The notes under the pieces are model-generated. The model did no database searches. It was not told the origin of the DNA and saw only the letters and a program-made list of their open reading frames with translations. From NCBI GenBank assembly GCA_005882315.1, contig VBAR01000002.1, positions 310,001 to 374,000 of the forward strand: DNA of 64,000 nt, given 5' to 3'. Of the stretch, positions 8,594-18,378 are shown piece by piece. The DNA is from Bacteroidota bacterium. Lineage in GTDB: Bacteria; Bacteroidota; Bacteroidia; Chitinophagales; Chitinophagaceae. Position numbers and translations under genes: made by a program. How positions within the stretch are numbered: the first letter of the stretch is position 1; every line of letters begins with the position of its first letter.

Positions 8594-9682
8594 GTGAAAA
8601 AACTATACACCTACCTTTTACTGGTATTCCCGCTTGCAATAGCCGCACAAAAATCAGTAGACCTGGACAAATTCCGTTTCAGTGTACAATACCGTTCGCT
8701 GCCTACTATGAAGCTGGACAGTACCTACCGCACTTATAATGTGGAAGTGGAAACAACCAGGATGATGAACCCATTCATGCAGGAGCTTACACCTGAAAAA
8801 TCAGTGAAACTGGGAGGCTGGCGCAAGCTTCAAAGCGACGGGCACCTTGAAATAAGAATAAAGTTTGGTGATCTGCTACCGGGCGATGTAGCGGTAAAAG
8901 AAAGGGTGGTAACAACCAAAGACAAGAATGGTGTTATTACAGGAACAAAAACATTTTATTCCCAGGAAGTAACTTATACTTTTGAAGCCGAGGCTACCAT
9001 TACTGATTACAGGGGCGTGCATATTATGGATCAGCAAATGGCAAGCCGCGATAATAAAAGAATTTACAGGAGTCCTGAATTTGCATTACGTCCATTAGCA
9101 GAAAGTTATTTTATAGTGAACTCAATGGCAGTTACTAAAGAACTAATTCGTGAAAATGTGAATACTGCAATACAAAACCTGAGCCAGCAGATAACAAATA
9201 ATTTCGGTTTTGAAGAAGTAACAGCTAATGATTATATATGGATCATCGATACCCGCAAACATCCGGAAAACAGTGCCTGGAAAAAAGCTGTTCAGCAGAT
9301 GAATGAAGTGTTGTTTAATCTGACTGCGAGTACACCTGTAGTAGGGGCAAAGGAACAACTGAAACCAGTAATAGATTATTTTGAAAAGATCCGGAAAAAT
9401 TATGCTTCTAATAATCGCCACGATCGTAAGATCCGGTATGCAAGTTATTTTAACCTTGCTGTATTATATTATTATTTAGACGATCCTGCTTCAATGTCAA
9501 AAGAAGCAAACGGGTTGGTGCTAAATGATTTTGATACAAAAGATGGTAAGGGGTTTGAAAATACAGCGACCTGGCTGCGAAATCAGTTTCAGCAAACAAA
9601 TTTTAATACAAGGCATTTCCCGATCGATATAAATTCTTTCAAGGGGCCAAATGAGAAAGCCGGAGATGTTACTGTAAAATAA
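8594..9682 (+). CDS. secreted protein of unknown function
   Basis: A 362-residue protein with a clear signal peptide (KKLYTYLLLVFPLAIAAQ) read from a GTG start at 8594. I do not recognise the family. The first half is beta-rich (FRFSVQYRSLPTMKLDSTYR), the second half helical with repeated Tyr/Asn (AVLYYYLDDPASMSKEANG), perhaps TPR-like. It is probably periplasmic or surface-bound. It is closed by the hairpin at 9683-9704. Confidence 0.7.
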   Translation: MKKLYTYLLLVFPLAIAAQKSVDLDKFRFSVQYRSLPTMKLDSTYRTYNVEVETTRMMNPFMQELTPEKSVKLGGWRKLQSDGHLEIRIKFGDLLPGDVAVKERVVTTKDKNGVITGTKTFYSQEVTYTFEAEATITDYRGVHIMDQQMASRDNKRIYRSPEFALRPLAESYFIVNSMAVTKELIRENVNTAIQNLSQQITNNFGFEEVTANDYIWIIDTRKHPENSAWKKAVQQMNEVLFNLTASTPVVGAKEQLKPVIDYFEKIRKNYASNNRHDRKIRYASYFNLAVLYYYLDDPASMSKEANGLVLNDFDTKDGKGFENTATWLRNQFQQTNFNTRHFPIDINSFKGPNEKAGDVTVK

Positions 9683-9704
9683 CCGGGTTTTTACCCGGGA
9701 TTTT
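9683..9704 (+). terminator. hairpin after the 362-aa gene
   Basis: CCGGGT/ACCCGG with a TTTT loop, immediately after the TAA stop and followed by GATTTTAT. Confidence 0.6.
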
Positions 9705-9761
9705 ATAAAAATTTTCTCATCTTCTTATTGGTTGTCAATTTAATTCGTGGGCTTTAGTTGC

Positions 9762-9769
9762 TATATTTG
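9762..9769 (+). promoter_or_regulatory. -7 box upstream of the T9SS type B protein
   Basis: TATATTTG matches TAnnTTTG and lies 16 bases before the ATG at 9786, so the leader would be very short. No well-spaced TTG is seen. Confidence 0.45.
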
Positions 9770-9785
9770 AGTATATAACAACTGC

Positions 9786-12700
9786 ATGCTTTCCCGAACC
9801 ATTAACTGTTATAAACCTCGACTAATTGCCTGCTTTTTCATGCTGATAGCAGTTGATTTTTTGCATGCACAACAACAACAACAAAATAATTCTCCCAATA
9901 CTTACCGGCTGAATGCAATTACAGATAAGAAAACCGATCTTTTCGGGACACAGGGTGAGTATATACAAAATATAGGGCAGTATGGCGATACCCTGGCTGG
10001 TTTTGAAAACCTTGGCCGGGTTCTTTATGGATATGAAGGTCTGACAATGCCTGTATTATTTACATCCAAAGGAGTAATTCATCTGCAAAAGCAGCAACAG
10101 CAACTAACATATGAAGAAAGATCAACATTGATCCATGCTGGAATGAGTAAAGAAGAAAGAAAAAGAATTACAGAGTCTTGTTACCGGATGATAAGTTTTG
10201 AATGGCTAAATGCAAACCCGAACCCGGAAATCATTGCACTGGAAAAAAAAGCATCCTATCATACCTACGGCACGATCAAGCAAAAAGCATATGCATTTGA
10301 GAAATTGGTTTATAAAAATTTGTATCCTGGTATAGATGCAGAATATAGTTTTGATGGAGCTGATAGACCGGGCTTTGAATTTAAACTGCTGGTAAATGCA
10401 GGCGCAGACATTAGTAAAATAAAAATTCGCTTTGGCGGCGATATACAATCTATGACAACAGATGATGCAGGAAGGTTGGTAGTTAAATCAGATATCGATG
10501 GCATCGTTCAATCAGTACCGCTTTGCTATTTTTCTGGTGATATAATGAAAACTGCAAAACAAAAAGCAGCATATAATATTCAGAGAAATGAAATTGAATT
10601 TAAACTACCCGATGGGTTTAGTGCAGGTAAATCTTTTGTTATCGATCCATTTGTTACCAGCACAGCCACACTTACAGGCCAACAGCCGGGTGTAGCTAAG
10701 GATATCGATTTTGATTATAACGGAAATATTTTTGTTGCCGGTGGTGGTGATGGTACTGTTCATAAACTTGCCAAATATTCTCCGGCCGGCACGCTGTTAT
10801 GGACATTCTCCGGTACATTGACAACCCCTGTATGGAATTTCGGTGGCTCATATGGAGGCTGGGTAGTAGAAAAGGGGAGTGGTGCTATTTACCTGGGACA
10901 GGGCTTGGCATCCAGTGGCTTTTCTGTAGTGCGGATAAATGCTGCTGGTATTTATGATAATTACATTTCAACTCCCAATACCAACTTCACTGAAAACTGG
11001 AGAATGACATACGGTTGTAACGGAGGGGTACCTAGGATACTCATTGCAGGAGGGGGAGGAAACGCAAACAATGAGTTGGCAATTTTGGATCCAGCCACCG
11101 TTAACCCCGCTACCTCCAATCTTTCAGGACTAACAGGAGGACACAATGACATTTCTGATATTATTCTTGACCCGGTTACTAACGAAATGTTTACGATCTA
11201 TTCAACACCAGTTACCGATGTTTCAAGAGATAACCTGATCTTTAAACATGCACCACCGTATAATTCTACTACACGTATATGGCAGACCAATGCAGGTTTT
11301 TTTACTTTGCGTGAACCCGCTAACCGTCCCTATATTACCGGGCTTGAAAATTCGACAAATACATTGTCCGTAAATTCAAATTATCTTTTCTATTGGGATG
11401 GTCTAAATCTAAAAGCATTTTCAAAAGCAACCGGCGCACAGGTAGGTACGGTTACAACCTTCACTGGAAATGTTCCCTTACGAACAGGAGGCATATTTGC
11501 TGATCAATGTAATAATGTGTTTATTGGATTTACTAACGGTATCATTAAGGTTCTTAATTTTAACGGTAGTGTTTTTAATGATGGGGTAGCCGCTGATATC
11601 AGCATTCCGGGTTTTGCAGCGAGCAATGTTTTTGATGTTGTTTATGATAACGGCCAGCAATTACTTTACGCAGCGGGTAACGGTTTTCTTGCTTCTATAG
11701 ATATTTCATCTTATTGCCCGGCGACAATTTATACTCTTAACCGTATTGAAGATTGTGCGGCCGGTACTGTACAGGCATCATTAACTCCTTCGCCGGTAAC
11801 AGGTACTACTATTGAATATGAATTGTACCAGGGAACTACTTTATTAGGCACAAACAGTACAGGTTTCTTTTCCGGACTTATCATTGGTGAAAGTTATACG
11901 ATAAAAGTTTTTCTGAACAGGCTATGCGGTGGTACACATGCCAGCTATGATTTTGTTTTTTATGATAGCCCTTTATTGACAATTACAAACCCGGCAGCCG
12001 TATGCCCGGTAGTTGGTCTTACAAGTATTTCCGATCCGGCAGTTACTGCTGGTTCTGCACCCGGTTATACGTATAGCTATTGGTTAGATATGCCAGCAAC
12101 GATTCCTGTCCCGAATCCTGCAGCAGTATCAGCCGGTACTTATTATATCAAAGCCACTCCAATTACAGGACCATGTTATATTATTAAAAAAGTGGTGGTG
12201 CCTGCCCGTATTTCGCCTATTGCTGATGCAGGCCGTGATACAATAATTTGTTTTGGAAAAGATGTACAGCTCAATGGCGGGAATGCTATAACCTATTCAT
12301 GGTCGCCGGCAACTTATCTTAACAGCACTACAATACAAAACCCGGTAATGCTCAATCCGCAACCAGGCACTTATACTTATAGCTTGCATGTGGTGGATGC
12401 TGGTGGTTGCCGTTCCATCAATCCTGACCAGGTAACAGTAAGGATCAATCCACCATTACGTATTGGATTGGTAGGCGATACTATTATTGCTATCAACCAG
12501 CCTTTGCAACTGGATGCTGTGGATCTTGACAATAGCGGTTTTTCTACTTATGTATGGACGCCATCGTTCGGGTTAAGTGATCCTTTTATTAAAGATCCCA
12601 TTGCTATCCTCGACAGGGATATGACGTACCAGGTTCTTGCTAATACTCCTGATGATTGTATGGGATCAGCCGTAATAAATATAAAAGTGTATAAAGGTCC

Positions 12701-12974
12701 TGAGATCTATGTGCCTTCGGCATTTACACCTGATGGTGATGGATTAAATGATATCATAGGACCGGTTGTAGTAGGCATGAAAGAATTTCATTACTTCAAA
12801 ATATTTAATCGTTGGGGGCAAATGGTATTTTCTTCTACCAACCCCAGTGCACGGTGGAATGGTAAGATATCCGGTTTAGAACAAAGCACAAGCACTTTTG
12901 TATGGATCGCTGAAGCAGTTGATTTCGGCGGCAATCTTGTTAAGCGCAAAGGGACTATTACTTTGATAAGATGA
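9786..12974 (+). CDS. large secreted protein with T9SS type B (gliding-associated) sorting domain
   Basis: A 1062-residue exported protein. A signal peptide (about 1-29, ending DFLHAQ) is followed by Gln repeats. Then comes a domain found in many Bacteroidetes secreted proteins (about 60-300; YIQNIGQYGD, DAEYSFDGADRPGFEFKL), a beta-propeller-like region (about 300-650), Ig/PKD-like modules, and the type B C-terminal signal (PSAFTPDGDGLNDIIGPVV ... FNRWGQMVF). Family knowledge: this domain directs export through T9SS and attachment to the cell surface. Binding partner and role are unknown. Confidence 0.85.
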   Translation: MLSRTINCYKPRLIACFFMLIAVDFLHAQQQQQNNSPNTYRLNAITDKKTDLFGTQGEYIQNIGQYGDTLAGFENLGRVLYGYEGLTMPVLFTSKGVIHLQKQQQQLTYEERSTLIHAGMSKEERKRITESCYRMISFEWLNANPNPEIIALEKKASYHTYGTIKQKAYAFEKLVYKNLYPGIDAEYSFDGADRPGFEFKLLVNAGADISKIKIRFGGDIQSMTTDDAGRLVVKSDIDGIVQSVPLCYFSGDIMKTAKQKAAYNIQRNEIEFKLPDGFSAGKSFVIDPFVTSTATLTGQQPGVAKDIDFDYNGNIFVAGGGDGTVHKLAKYSPAGTLLWTFSGTLTTPVWNFGGSYGGWVVEKGSGAIYLGQGLASSGFSVVRINAAGIYDNYISTPNTNFTENWRMTYGCNGGVPRILIAGGGGNANNELAILDPATVNPATSNLSGLTGGHNDISDIILDPVTNEMFTIYSTPVTDVSRDNLIFKHAPPYNSTTRIWQTNAGFFTLREPANRPYITGLENSTNTLSVNSNYLFYWDGLNLKAFSKATGAQVGTVTTFTGNVPLRTGGIFADQCNNVFIGFTNGIIKVLNFNGSVFNDGVAADISIPGFAASNVFDVVYDNGQQLLYAAGNGFLASIDISSYCPATIYTLNRIEDCAAGTVQASLTPSPVTGTTIEYELYQGTTLLGTNSTGFFSGLIIGESYTIKVFLNRLCGGTHASYDFVFYDSPLLTITNPAAVCPVVGLTSISDPAVTAGSAPGYTYSYWLDMPATIPVPNPAAVSAGTYYIKATPITGPCYIIKKVVVPARISPIADAGRDTIICFGKDVQLNGGNAITYSWSPATYLNSTTIQNPVMLNPQPGTYTYSLHVVDAGGCRSINPDQVTVRINPPLRIGLVGDTIIAINQPLQLDAVDLDNSGFSTYVWTPSFGLSDPFIKDPIAILDRDMTYQVLANTPDDCMGSAVINIKVYKGPEIYVPSAFTPDGDGLNDIIGPVVVGMKEFHYFKIFNRWGQMVFSSTNPSARWNGKISGLEQSTSTFVWIAEAVDFGGNLVKRKGTITLIR

Positions 12975-13031
12975 TTTTCCCTTATCTTGATTTATAAAAC
13001 ATTCCACAACCTTAACATTTAAATCAATTCC

Positions 13032-14516
13032 ATGTTACGCTATTCAAAGATCATCCTGCTCATACTTGTAGTCAATACAGTTTTTATAAGCTGTCAGTCA
13101 AAAGAAGAAGCCCAGGCTAATTCTAAATACAGTGAGGAGATCGAGAACAAAATAAAAGAGGTAGAAAATAAACTCGGTGGATGGGCACAGATAGAAGGTG
13201 AAAAAAGCCAATGGACCTTGGCCGAACGTATGAAGCAATACTATATTCATGGATTAAGTATTGCTGTTATTCGCAATTATAAAATTGAATGGGCTCGTGG
13301 TTATGGAATGATGGATACAGCTTCCCATACACCGGTAACAACGCAAACGCTGTTCCAGGCAGGTTCGATCAGCAAATCACTAAATGGTGTAGGATTACTT
13401 AAATTGGTACAGGATAAAAAGATCAAGCTGTATGCGGATATAAACGATTATCTGAAAACATGGAAATTTCCTTACGATACAACCTCTCATGAAAAGAAAA
13501 TTACATTGGCGAATTTGCTGAGTCATACAGCCGGCCTCAGCATTCATGGATTTCCCGGTTATGAAAGGGGTGATACGATCCCTTCACTTACCGATATCCT
13601 CGATGGTAAAGCACCTGCTAATACAAAAGCAGTACGTTCAATGTTTGAGCCTGGAGTAAAATTTAAATATTCAGGTGGTGGTACCACTATTTCACAACTA
13701 ATGCTGATGGATGTAACTGGCCAGGCTTATGACACATACATGTGGGAGAATATTTTAAAACCTTTGGGGATGACGATGAGCTCCTACACACAGCCACCTG
13801 CAAAAGACAAAGAGAAATTCCTTGCAACAGGTTATCAACAAGACGGACTCCCTGTAAAAGGAAAGTCTAATGTGTATCCCGAACAAGGTGCAGCAGGTTT
13901 GTGGACCAACCCAACAGATATTGCTAATTATATCATTGAAACGCAGCTTTCACTCCAGGGAAAATCAAACAAAGTATTATCAAAGGAAATGACGAAACTG
14001 CGGTTAACTCCTTATGTTGACAGTAATGCAGCACTTGGTGTTTTTATAGAAACAGAAGGCGGAGAAAAATATTTCGGGCATGGTGGTTCAGACCAGGGAT
14101 TTCTGAGTACCTATAAAGGAAGTCTTGAAAATGGAAACGGAATAGTAGTGATGGTAAACTCAAACAATGGAAATATTTTAAATGAAGTAGTAAACAGTGT
14201 AGCATCTGTTTATGGCTGGAAAGATTTTTATAAACCTGTTATGAAAAAAGCGATTACCGTTTCCGACAGCCTGTTTGCTTCGTATACAGGTAAATATTTG
14301 TTTAACGGAGATACCATGAAGCTTTACCGCCAGGGAAGTACAGATTATATTTCATTTACTCCAACAGAAAAATATAAGATCTACTTCACTGCACCCGATG
14401 AATTTTTCAGCAAGGAAATCAATGTTGATTTGAAATTTGAAAAAGATAAATCCGGAAAGATCATCGGTTTTTATTTTATGCAGGATGGACAGAAAATGAT
14501 GCTGAAGAAATTATAG
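13032..14516 (+). CDS. serine hydrolase, class C beta-lactamase family
   Basis: A 494-residue exported enzyme of the beta-lactamase/transpeptidase-like fold. The N-terminus (YSKIILLILVVNTVFISCQS) is a lipoprotein-type signal with Cys near residue 21. The catalytic motif S-x-x-K is SISK (about Ser112-Lys115); the tyrosine motif appears as YSGGG (about 213) and the third motif as HGGS (about 350). This pattern is common for esterases and peptidases of the family, so antibiotic hydrolysis cannot be claimed. A C-terminal lipocalin-like beta domain follows (about 400-494). The last codons are partly duplicated at 16048-16110 on the far side of the next gene. Confidence 0.88.
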   Translation: MLRYSKIILLILVVNTVFISCQSKEEAQANSKYSEEIENKIKEVENKLGGWAQIEGEKSQWTLAERMKQYYIHGLSIAVIRNYKIEWARGYGMMDTASHTPVTTQTLFQAGSISKSLNGVGLLKLVQDKKIKLYADINDYLKTWKFPYDTTSHEKKITLANLLSHTAGLSIHGFPGYERGDTIPSLTDILDGKAPANTKAVRSMFEPGVKFKYSGGGTTISQLMLMDVTGQAYDTYMWENILKPLGMTMSSYTQPPAKDKEKFLATGYQQDGLPVKGKSNVYPEQGAAGLWTNPTDIANYIIETQLSLQGKSNKVLSKEMTKLRLTPYVDSNAALGVFIETEGGEKYFGHGGSDQGFLSTYKGSLENGNGIVVMVNSNNGNILNEVVNSVASVYGWKDFYKPVMKKAITVSDSLFASYTGKYLFNGDTMKLYRQGSTDYISFTPTEKYKIYFTAPDEFFSKEINVDLKFEKDKSGKIIGFYFMQDGQKMMLKKL

Positions 14517-14547
14517 GAGAAGACATTGTAGAAACATAGCGATCAAC

Positions 14548-15993
14548 TTATAAAACCGGCGAAAACAGCCGGGCTACTTTTTCTGGTAATTGATGTATCC
14601 ATGGTCGTGAAAGCCATTCTTCTTTATTAATTTTCTGAGCATCCTCCAGGTCTGCATAAAACATTTCACGTAGTTGCTTTGCAAATGAAGTATTATAAAT
14701 TATAGCATTCACTTCAAAGTTCAATTCAAAACTCCGGTAATCCATATTAGCCGTTCCTATTACCGACAGTTTGCTGTCAGTCACCATTGTTTTAGCATGC
14801 ACAAACCCTTTTTGATACAGGTAAATTTCCGCACCGGCTTTAAGTAATGTGGTGTAATAAGATTTTGATGCTTTATTAATAAACCTGGAATCACTGATGC
14901 CCGGCACCAGCAATTTAACCTTTAACCCGCTTAAGGCTGCTATACACAATGCATCCAGCAAACTATCGCCGGGAATAAAATAGGGAGTTGTGATCAGTAT
15001 TTCCTCCTGTGCCAGGTAGATGGCTTGTAATATGGAATATAATACGGTTGGCATTGGCGAATCAGGACCTCCTGCCGCTATCTGCACAAGACAATTCTGG
15101 TTTGTTTCACCAGTAACAGCAAAATAAGATGCATCTGTAATTAATGGTTTACCACAGCAAAAATTCCAGTCTGTAATAAACAGGTATTGTAAATAATAAA
15201 CCGCAGGCCCCTGGATCATTACATGGGTGTCCCGCCAGTATAATTTCTTCGGCACTCCATTATTTACATATTTATCTGATACATTAATACCACCTGTAAA
15301 AGAAGTGTGGCCATCAATAATTACAATTTTTCGGTGGTTGCGGAAATTGATACGGTTCGCCAGCAAATAGAATGTTACTTTATGAAATGGATGAATTTCA
15401 ATACCAGCTTCTATCATCCTTTGTTCAGTTTTCTTGTTTATTCCGGGGCTGCCAAAATCATCATAGATAAAACGCACCATTACACCCTGCTTTGCTTTTT
15501 GGATAAGCAGTTCTATGATGGACAGCCCTGTTTCATCACACTCGTAAATATAATATTGCAGGTGGATATGATGTTTAGCTTCCTTTAATGCGTTTAATAA
15601 TTCCGGAAATTTATTTTCTCCATTTTTTAAGAGCACTACTTTATTAGAACCGGTAAGCGGACTTCCAAGGTCCTTGATCAGCATAGTAGCCAGTTCCGCA
15701 TTCTGCTCCACCACCAGGTTATTTGTATTAACTATTGCCTTAGTGTATTGATCAATTTTTTTTAAATGCTCCAGCACCCCGAAATTTTCCTGCATTTTTT
15801 TTGAGTATCTTTTTTTTGTCCAGTAATTGATCCCAAATACTATGTAAAATAATATACCAAGTACGGGAATAAATATACACAGCAGTATATAGGCTAAGGT
15901 TTTGGTGGTAGCATGCGTTTCAAACAGTATGCGTAACAGCACTACCGCAAGTACAATGACATATATAATGATGGCCAAGTAATACCAATCCAT
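14548..15993 (-). CDS. cls: cardiolipin synthase
   Basis: A 481-residue membrane phospholipase-D-type enzyme that joins two phosphatidylglycerol molecules to cardiolipin. Two N-terminal membrane segments (about 3-24 and 32-55, with a PLDc_N-like layout) are followed by two HKD catalytic motifs: HRKIVIIDG (about residue 218) and HAKTMVTDSKL (about 398), each followed by the expected Gly/Asn (SFTGG, GTANMD). Length is normal. The gene is convergent with the serine hydrolase and is flanked by two copies of that gene's 3' end (14451-14516 and 16048-16110). Confidence 0.93.
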   Translation of the reverse strand: MDWYYLAIIIYVIVLAVVLLRILFETHATTKTLAYILLCIFIPVLGILFYIVFGINYWTKKRYSKKMQENFGVLEHLKKIDQYTKAIVNTNNLVVEQNAELATMLIKDLGSPLTGSNKVVLLKNGENKFPELLNALKEAKHHIHLQYYIYECDETGLSIIELLIQKAKQGVMVRFIYDDFGSPGINKKTEQRMIEAGIEIHPFHKVTFYLLANRINFRNHRKIVIIDGHTSFTGGINVSDKYVNNGVPKKLYWRDTHVMIQGPAVYYLQYLFITDWNFCCGKPLITDASYFAVTGETNQNCLVQIAAGGPDSPMPTVLYSILQAIYLAQEEILITTPYFIPGDSLLDALCIAALSGLKVKLLVPGISDSRFINKASKSYYTTLLKAGAEIYLYQKGFVHAKTMVTDSKLSVIGTANMDYRSFELNFEVNAIIYNTSFAKQLREMFYADLEDAQKINKEEWLSRPWIHQLPEKVARLFSPVL

Positions 15994-16047
15994 AATTACC
16001 GGTTTAAATCACCTTTACAATACAGGTTATGTAATATAGTATTATCA

Positions 16048-16110
16048 AGCGGAAAAATAATTGGTTTTTATTTTATGCAGGATGGACAAAAATGATGCTG
16101 AAGAATAATA
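16048..16110 (+). pseudogene. remnant of the 3' end of a serine hydrolase gene
   Basis: About 60 bases match the 3' end of the serine hydrolase gene (14451-14516). The frame reads SGKIIGFYFMQDGQK, then TGA because one base is missing relative to the intact copy. Several differences are synonymous (for example ATCATC to ATAATT), which suggests an older paralogous copy rather than a very recent duplication. No further matching sequence is seen upstream. Confidence 0.7.
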
Positions 16111-16122
16111 AGAAAAGAAATG

Positions 16123-17415
16123 CTATCGTGTCACTACGATTTTTGAATGCTGTTTATCCTCATGCGTTTTTAACACTACATAATAAATTCCCGGCGGAAG
16201 CAAATCTGTATTCACATAAAACTGGTAAGATCCTTTTGGCCTGTCTGTATTGTCAATCATTTTTATCCGACGGCCCGAAGCATCCAGCAATTGTAAAGAG
16301 ATGCGTGTAGCAATTGCTGTAGATACATTCACAGTAAGCACATCATTAACAGGATTCGGGTGAGTAAGTAATGATGCATATCGCGGTGCCGGAATAGCAG
16401 GATAGATACCTTCTCCTTTATATTTCCATATCTGGTTGCCACTTGCAAACAGCATCGTATCATTTACTTTAAACACACGGTTCATGCTAAGACATATAGG
16501 CACACGGAACCATGTTCTTCCCCCATCTGTCGATTCATAGGAAGTATTAACATCACCACCCATCCAGCCATGCCGCGGATCAATAAAGCCGATGCCTTCT
16601 ACATTGTAAGGTGCAGAATCAGCCAGGTGCAGTGTCCATGTCATACCACCATCATCAGACCTAAGAATTTTTGGAGCCCGGCGAGGTAGGTCTTCTATCG
16701 AAGCAAAATAAATACGAGGTGTCAGCCTTTGTATTTTCCAGCAATACTCATTCGTTATATCATTTATGAACTTTGTTGTCCATGTAACACCGCCATCTGT
16801 TGTATAAAGAATAATAGCAGTCTCCAATGGCTGTGGCCCCTTACCAGTTGCAAAACCAATATCCTTGTTTATAAAAAACAGGTCGATGATGGAAGTGGCA
16901 TAAGGACGCATATCTATAAAATTCCATGTATTGCCTCCATCAGTTGATTTAATAATATAAGCTGAATCTTCAAACCAGTTGCCGCCGCCATAAATAGTAT
17001 TGCTGTCAGGAATCGCTAACCCGCAAATTCCTTTTCTTGCACGGGGATGTAACTGTTGAGTAAGATCGGTCCATGTTGCTCCGCCGTCAGTTGTTCTTCG
17101 CAGAATATTAGTTGTGATCCCTGTACGTGGAAAGCCACCAACAAATCCTTTTTGTGTATTGATAAATTCAACTGAACGGCAATAGATACTATTATCCTGT
17201 ATCAACAAACTCCAATCTTCGCCGCTGTTATTTGTTTTTACGATCTGCCCATCACCGCAAACAGCATAACCAGTTTGTGTATTGACCATAAAAATATCAT
17301 CCACCCTGCTGTTAAAAACAGGAGAGTTGCAGATTTTCCAGCCGTTGTTTTGTGCAAGGCTTATAAGACAAATAAAGGCAGAAAGAATAAGGCAAAGACT
17401 TTGTTTAGTTTTCAT
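16123..17415 (-). CDS. BNR/YCF48-like beta-propeller protein with T9SS type A sorting domain
   Basis: About 430 residues from the ATG at 17415, where a clean signal peptide begins (KTKQSLCLILSAFICLISLAQ); a longer frame to 17478 adds non-signal residues. It carries six or more Asp-box repeats (S/T-x-DGG-x-TW, for example TTDGGATW, STDGGNTW, TTDGGVTW, SDDGGMTW, STDGGRTW). These form a propeller as in sialidase-like and photosystem assembly factor-like proteins. The C-terminal about 80 residues (HPNPVNDVLTVNV ... GIYYVVLKT) are a T9SS type A sorting signal. It is probably a secreted or surface protein of unknown ligand. Confidence 0.85.
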   Translation of the reverse strand: MKTKQSLCLILSAFICLISLAQNNGWKICNSPVFNSRVDDIFMVNTQTGYAVCGDGQIVKTNNSGEDWSLLIQDNSIYCRSVEFINTQKGFVGGFPRTGITTNILRRTTDGGATWTDLTQQLHPRARKGICGLAIPDSNTIYGGGNWFEDSAYIIKSTDGGNTWNFIDMRPYATSIIDLFFINKDIGFATGKGPQPLETAIILYTTDGGVTWTTKFINDITNEYCWKIQRLTPRIYFASIEDLPRRAPKILRSDDGGMTWTLHLADSAPYNVEGIGFIDPRHGWMGGDVNTSYESTDGGRTWFRVPICLSMNRVFKVNDTMLFASGNQIWKYKGEGIYPAIPAPRYASLLTHPNPVNDVLTVNVSTAIATRISLQLLDASGRRIKMIDNTDRPKGSYQFYVNTDLLPPGIYYVVLKTHEDKQHSKIVVTR

Positions 17416-17545
17416 AGCAGTTCCTGGTATTTTCTTATTCTTAAAATTAATCAAAACAGCCGATTCAATGGTGTGCATTAATTACCATTCATAATAAAGG
17501 GCTTAAAACTATTAGAAACAGATGTTGATCGGTTGTGATATTTTA

Positions 17546-17637
17546 GGCCACAGAGAGCCGCGGAGTATAAAAAGAGTTACTCAGAGTTAATCTGATATCT
17601 CTGCGGCTCTCTGTTTCTTCTGTGGCTCTCTGTGGCC
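17546..17637. repeat. 92-bp dispersed repeat, copy 1
   Basis: Starts GGCCACAGAGAG and ends CTCTCTGTGGCC, so its ends are inverted repeats of each other. The inside contains CTGATATCTCTGCGGCTCTC. A second copy with about four-fifths identity lies at 23009-23100. No open frame inside. Confidence 0.8.
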
Positions 17638-17656
17638 ACCATTTTTAAATGCAAAA

Positions 17657-17677
17657 GGCCCCGCTAACCAGCGAGGC
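17657..17677 (-). terminator. terminator of the 17709-18140 gene
   Basis: GGCC-C-CGCT / AGCG-A-GGCC hairpin (one internal mismatch, loop AACC). On the minus strand it is followed by TTTT. Confidence 0.65.
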
Positions 17678-17708
17678 CCTGCTTATATCTTAAAGCTTAC
17701 TATGCTAC

Positions 17709-18140
17709 TTAATTACCGTGGCCCTTACCGTTACCATGGCTTTTATATGTTTTGTACTTGTTATTACTATTATTGTTTCCCTGATTTCCCTTTACGCCTT
17801 TGTACTTTGCATACTTTACCTGGTAGGTTGAATGCCGCAAATAAGGCTTAGGTTCATTGATCACAACTTTATAACCGCTGTACAGGTTATAAGACCTGTA
17901 TCGTGACGGTAAGCTGTTTGCATAGATCCAGTTACCATTGTTCAGGTAAATAAACTGTCGGGTAGGAACATAATAGTAAGCACCTATATCCGGCAAATAA
18001 TAATACTCTACGTAATCATAGCCTGCCGGACCCCACGCAGGTTGCGAGCCGAGATTAATATTTACACTAATCTGGGCGGTTGATTTGAATGTAGTTGCTG
18101 AAACAACAACTACAGCCAACATCAGAATCATCTTTTTCAT
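17709..18140 (-). CDS. small secreted Tyr/Asn-rich protein
   Basis: About 143 residues from the ATG at 18140, where the signal peptide starts (KKMILMLAVVVVSATTFKS); the 15 extra upstream codons of the longer frame are not signal-like. The mature part has a Tyr-rich core (DYVEYYYLPDIGAYYYVP) and ends in a low-complexity Asn/Lys/Gly/His tail. I do not recognise a family. Similar short Tyr-rich secreted proteins are common in Bacteroidetes. Confidence 0.7.
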   Translation of the reverse strand: MKKMILMLAVVVVSATTFKSTAQISVNINLGSQPAWGPAGYDYVEYYYLPDIGAYYYVPTRQFIYLNNGNWIYANSLPSRYRSYNLYSGYKVVINEPKPYLRHSTYQVKYAKYKGVKGNQGNNNSNNKYKTYKSHGNGKGHGN

Positions 18141-18378
18141 AACATCACATTTTGATTCAGGCAAAAGTTTCAAACATGATGCCACCCGGTGCCAATGCCC
18201 GTTAATTTTATTAACCGGCTAAACGATGATGGACCAGGTGTAGTTGCTTTTTTAGCGAAAAATATTACCCATGATGGGACACTTTCAAACAATGGTGTAA
18301 TGCATGTCTCTAATTTTCTTAGAAATGTGAACATCGCTGAGAGCTGGCCTGATAATTGGCTTAGTAGTAAAAAAAAAT

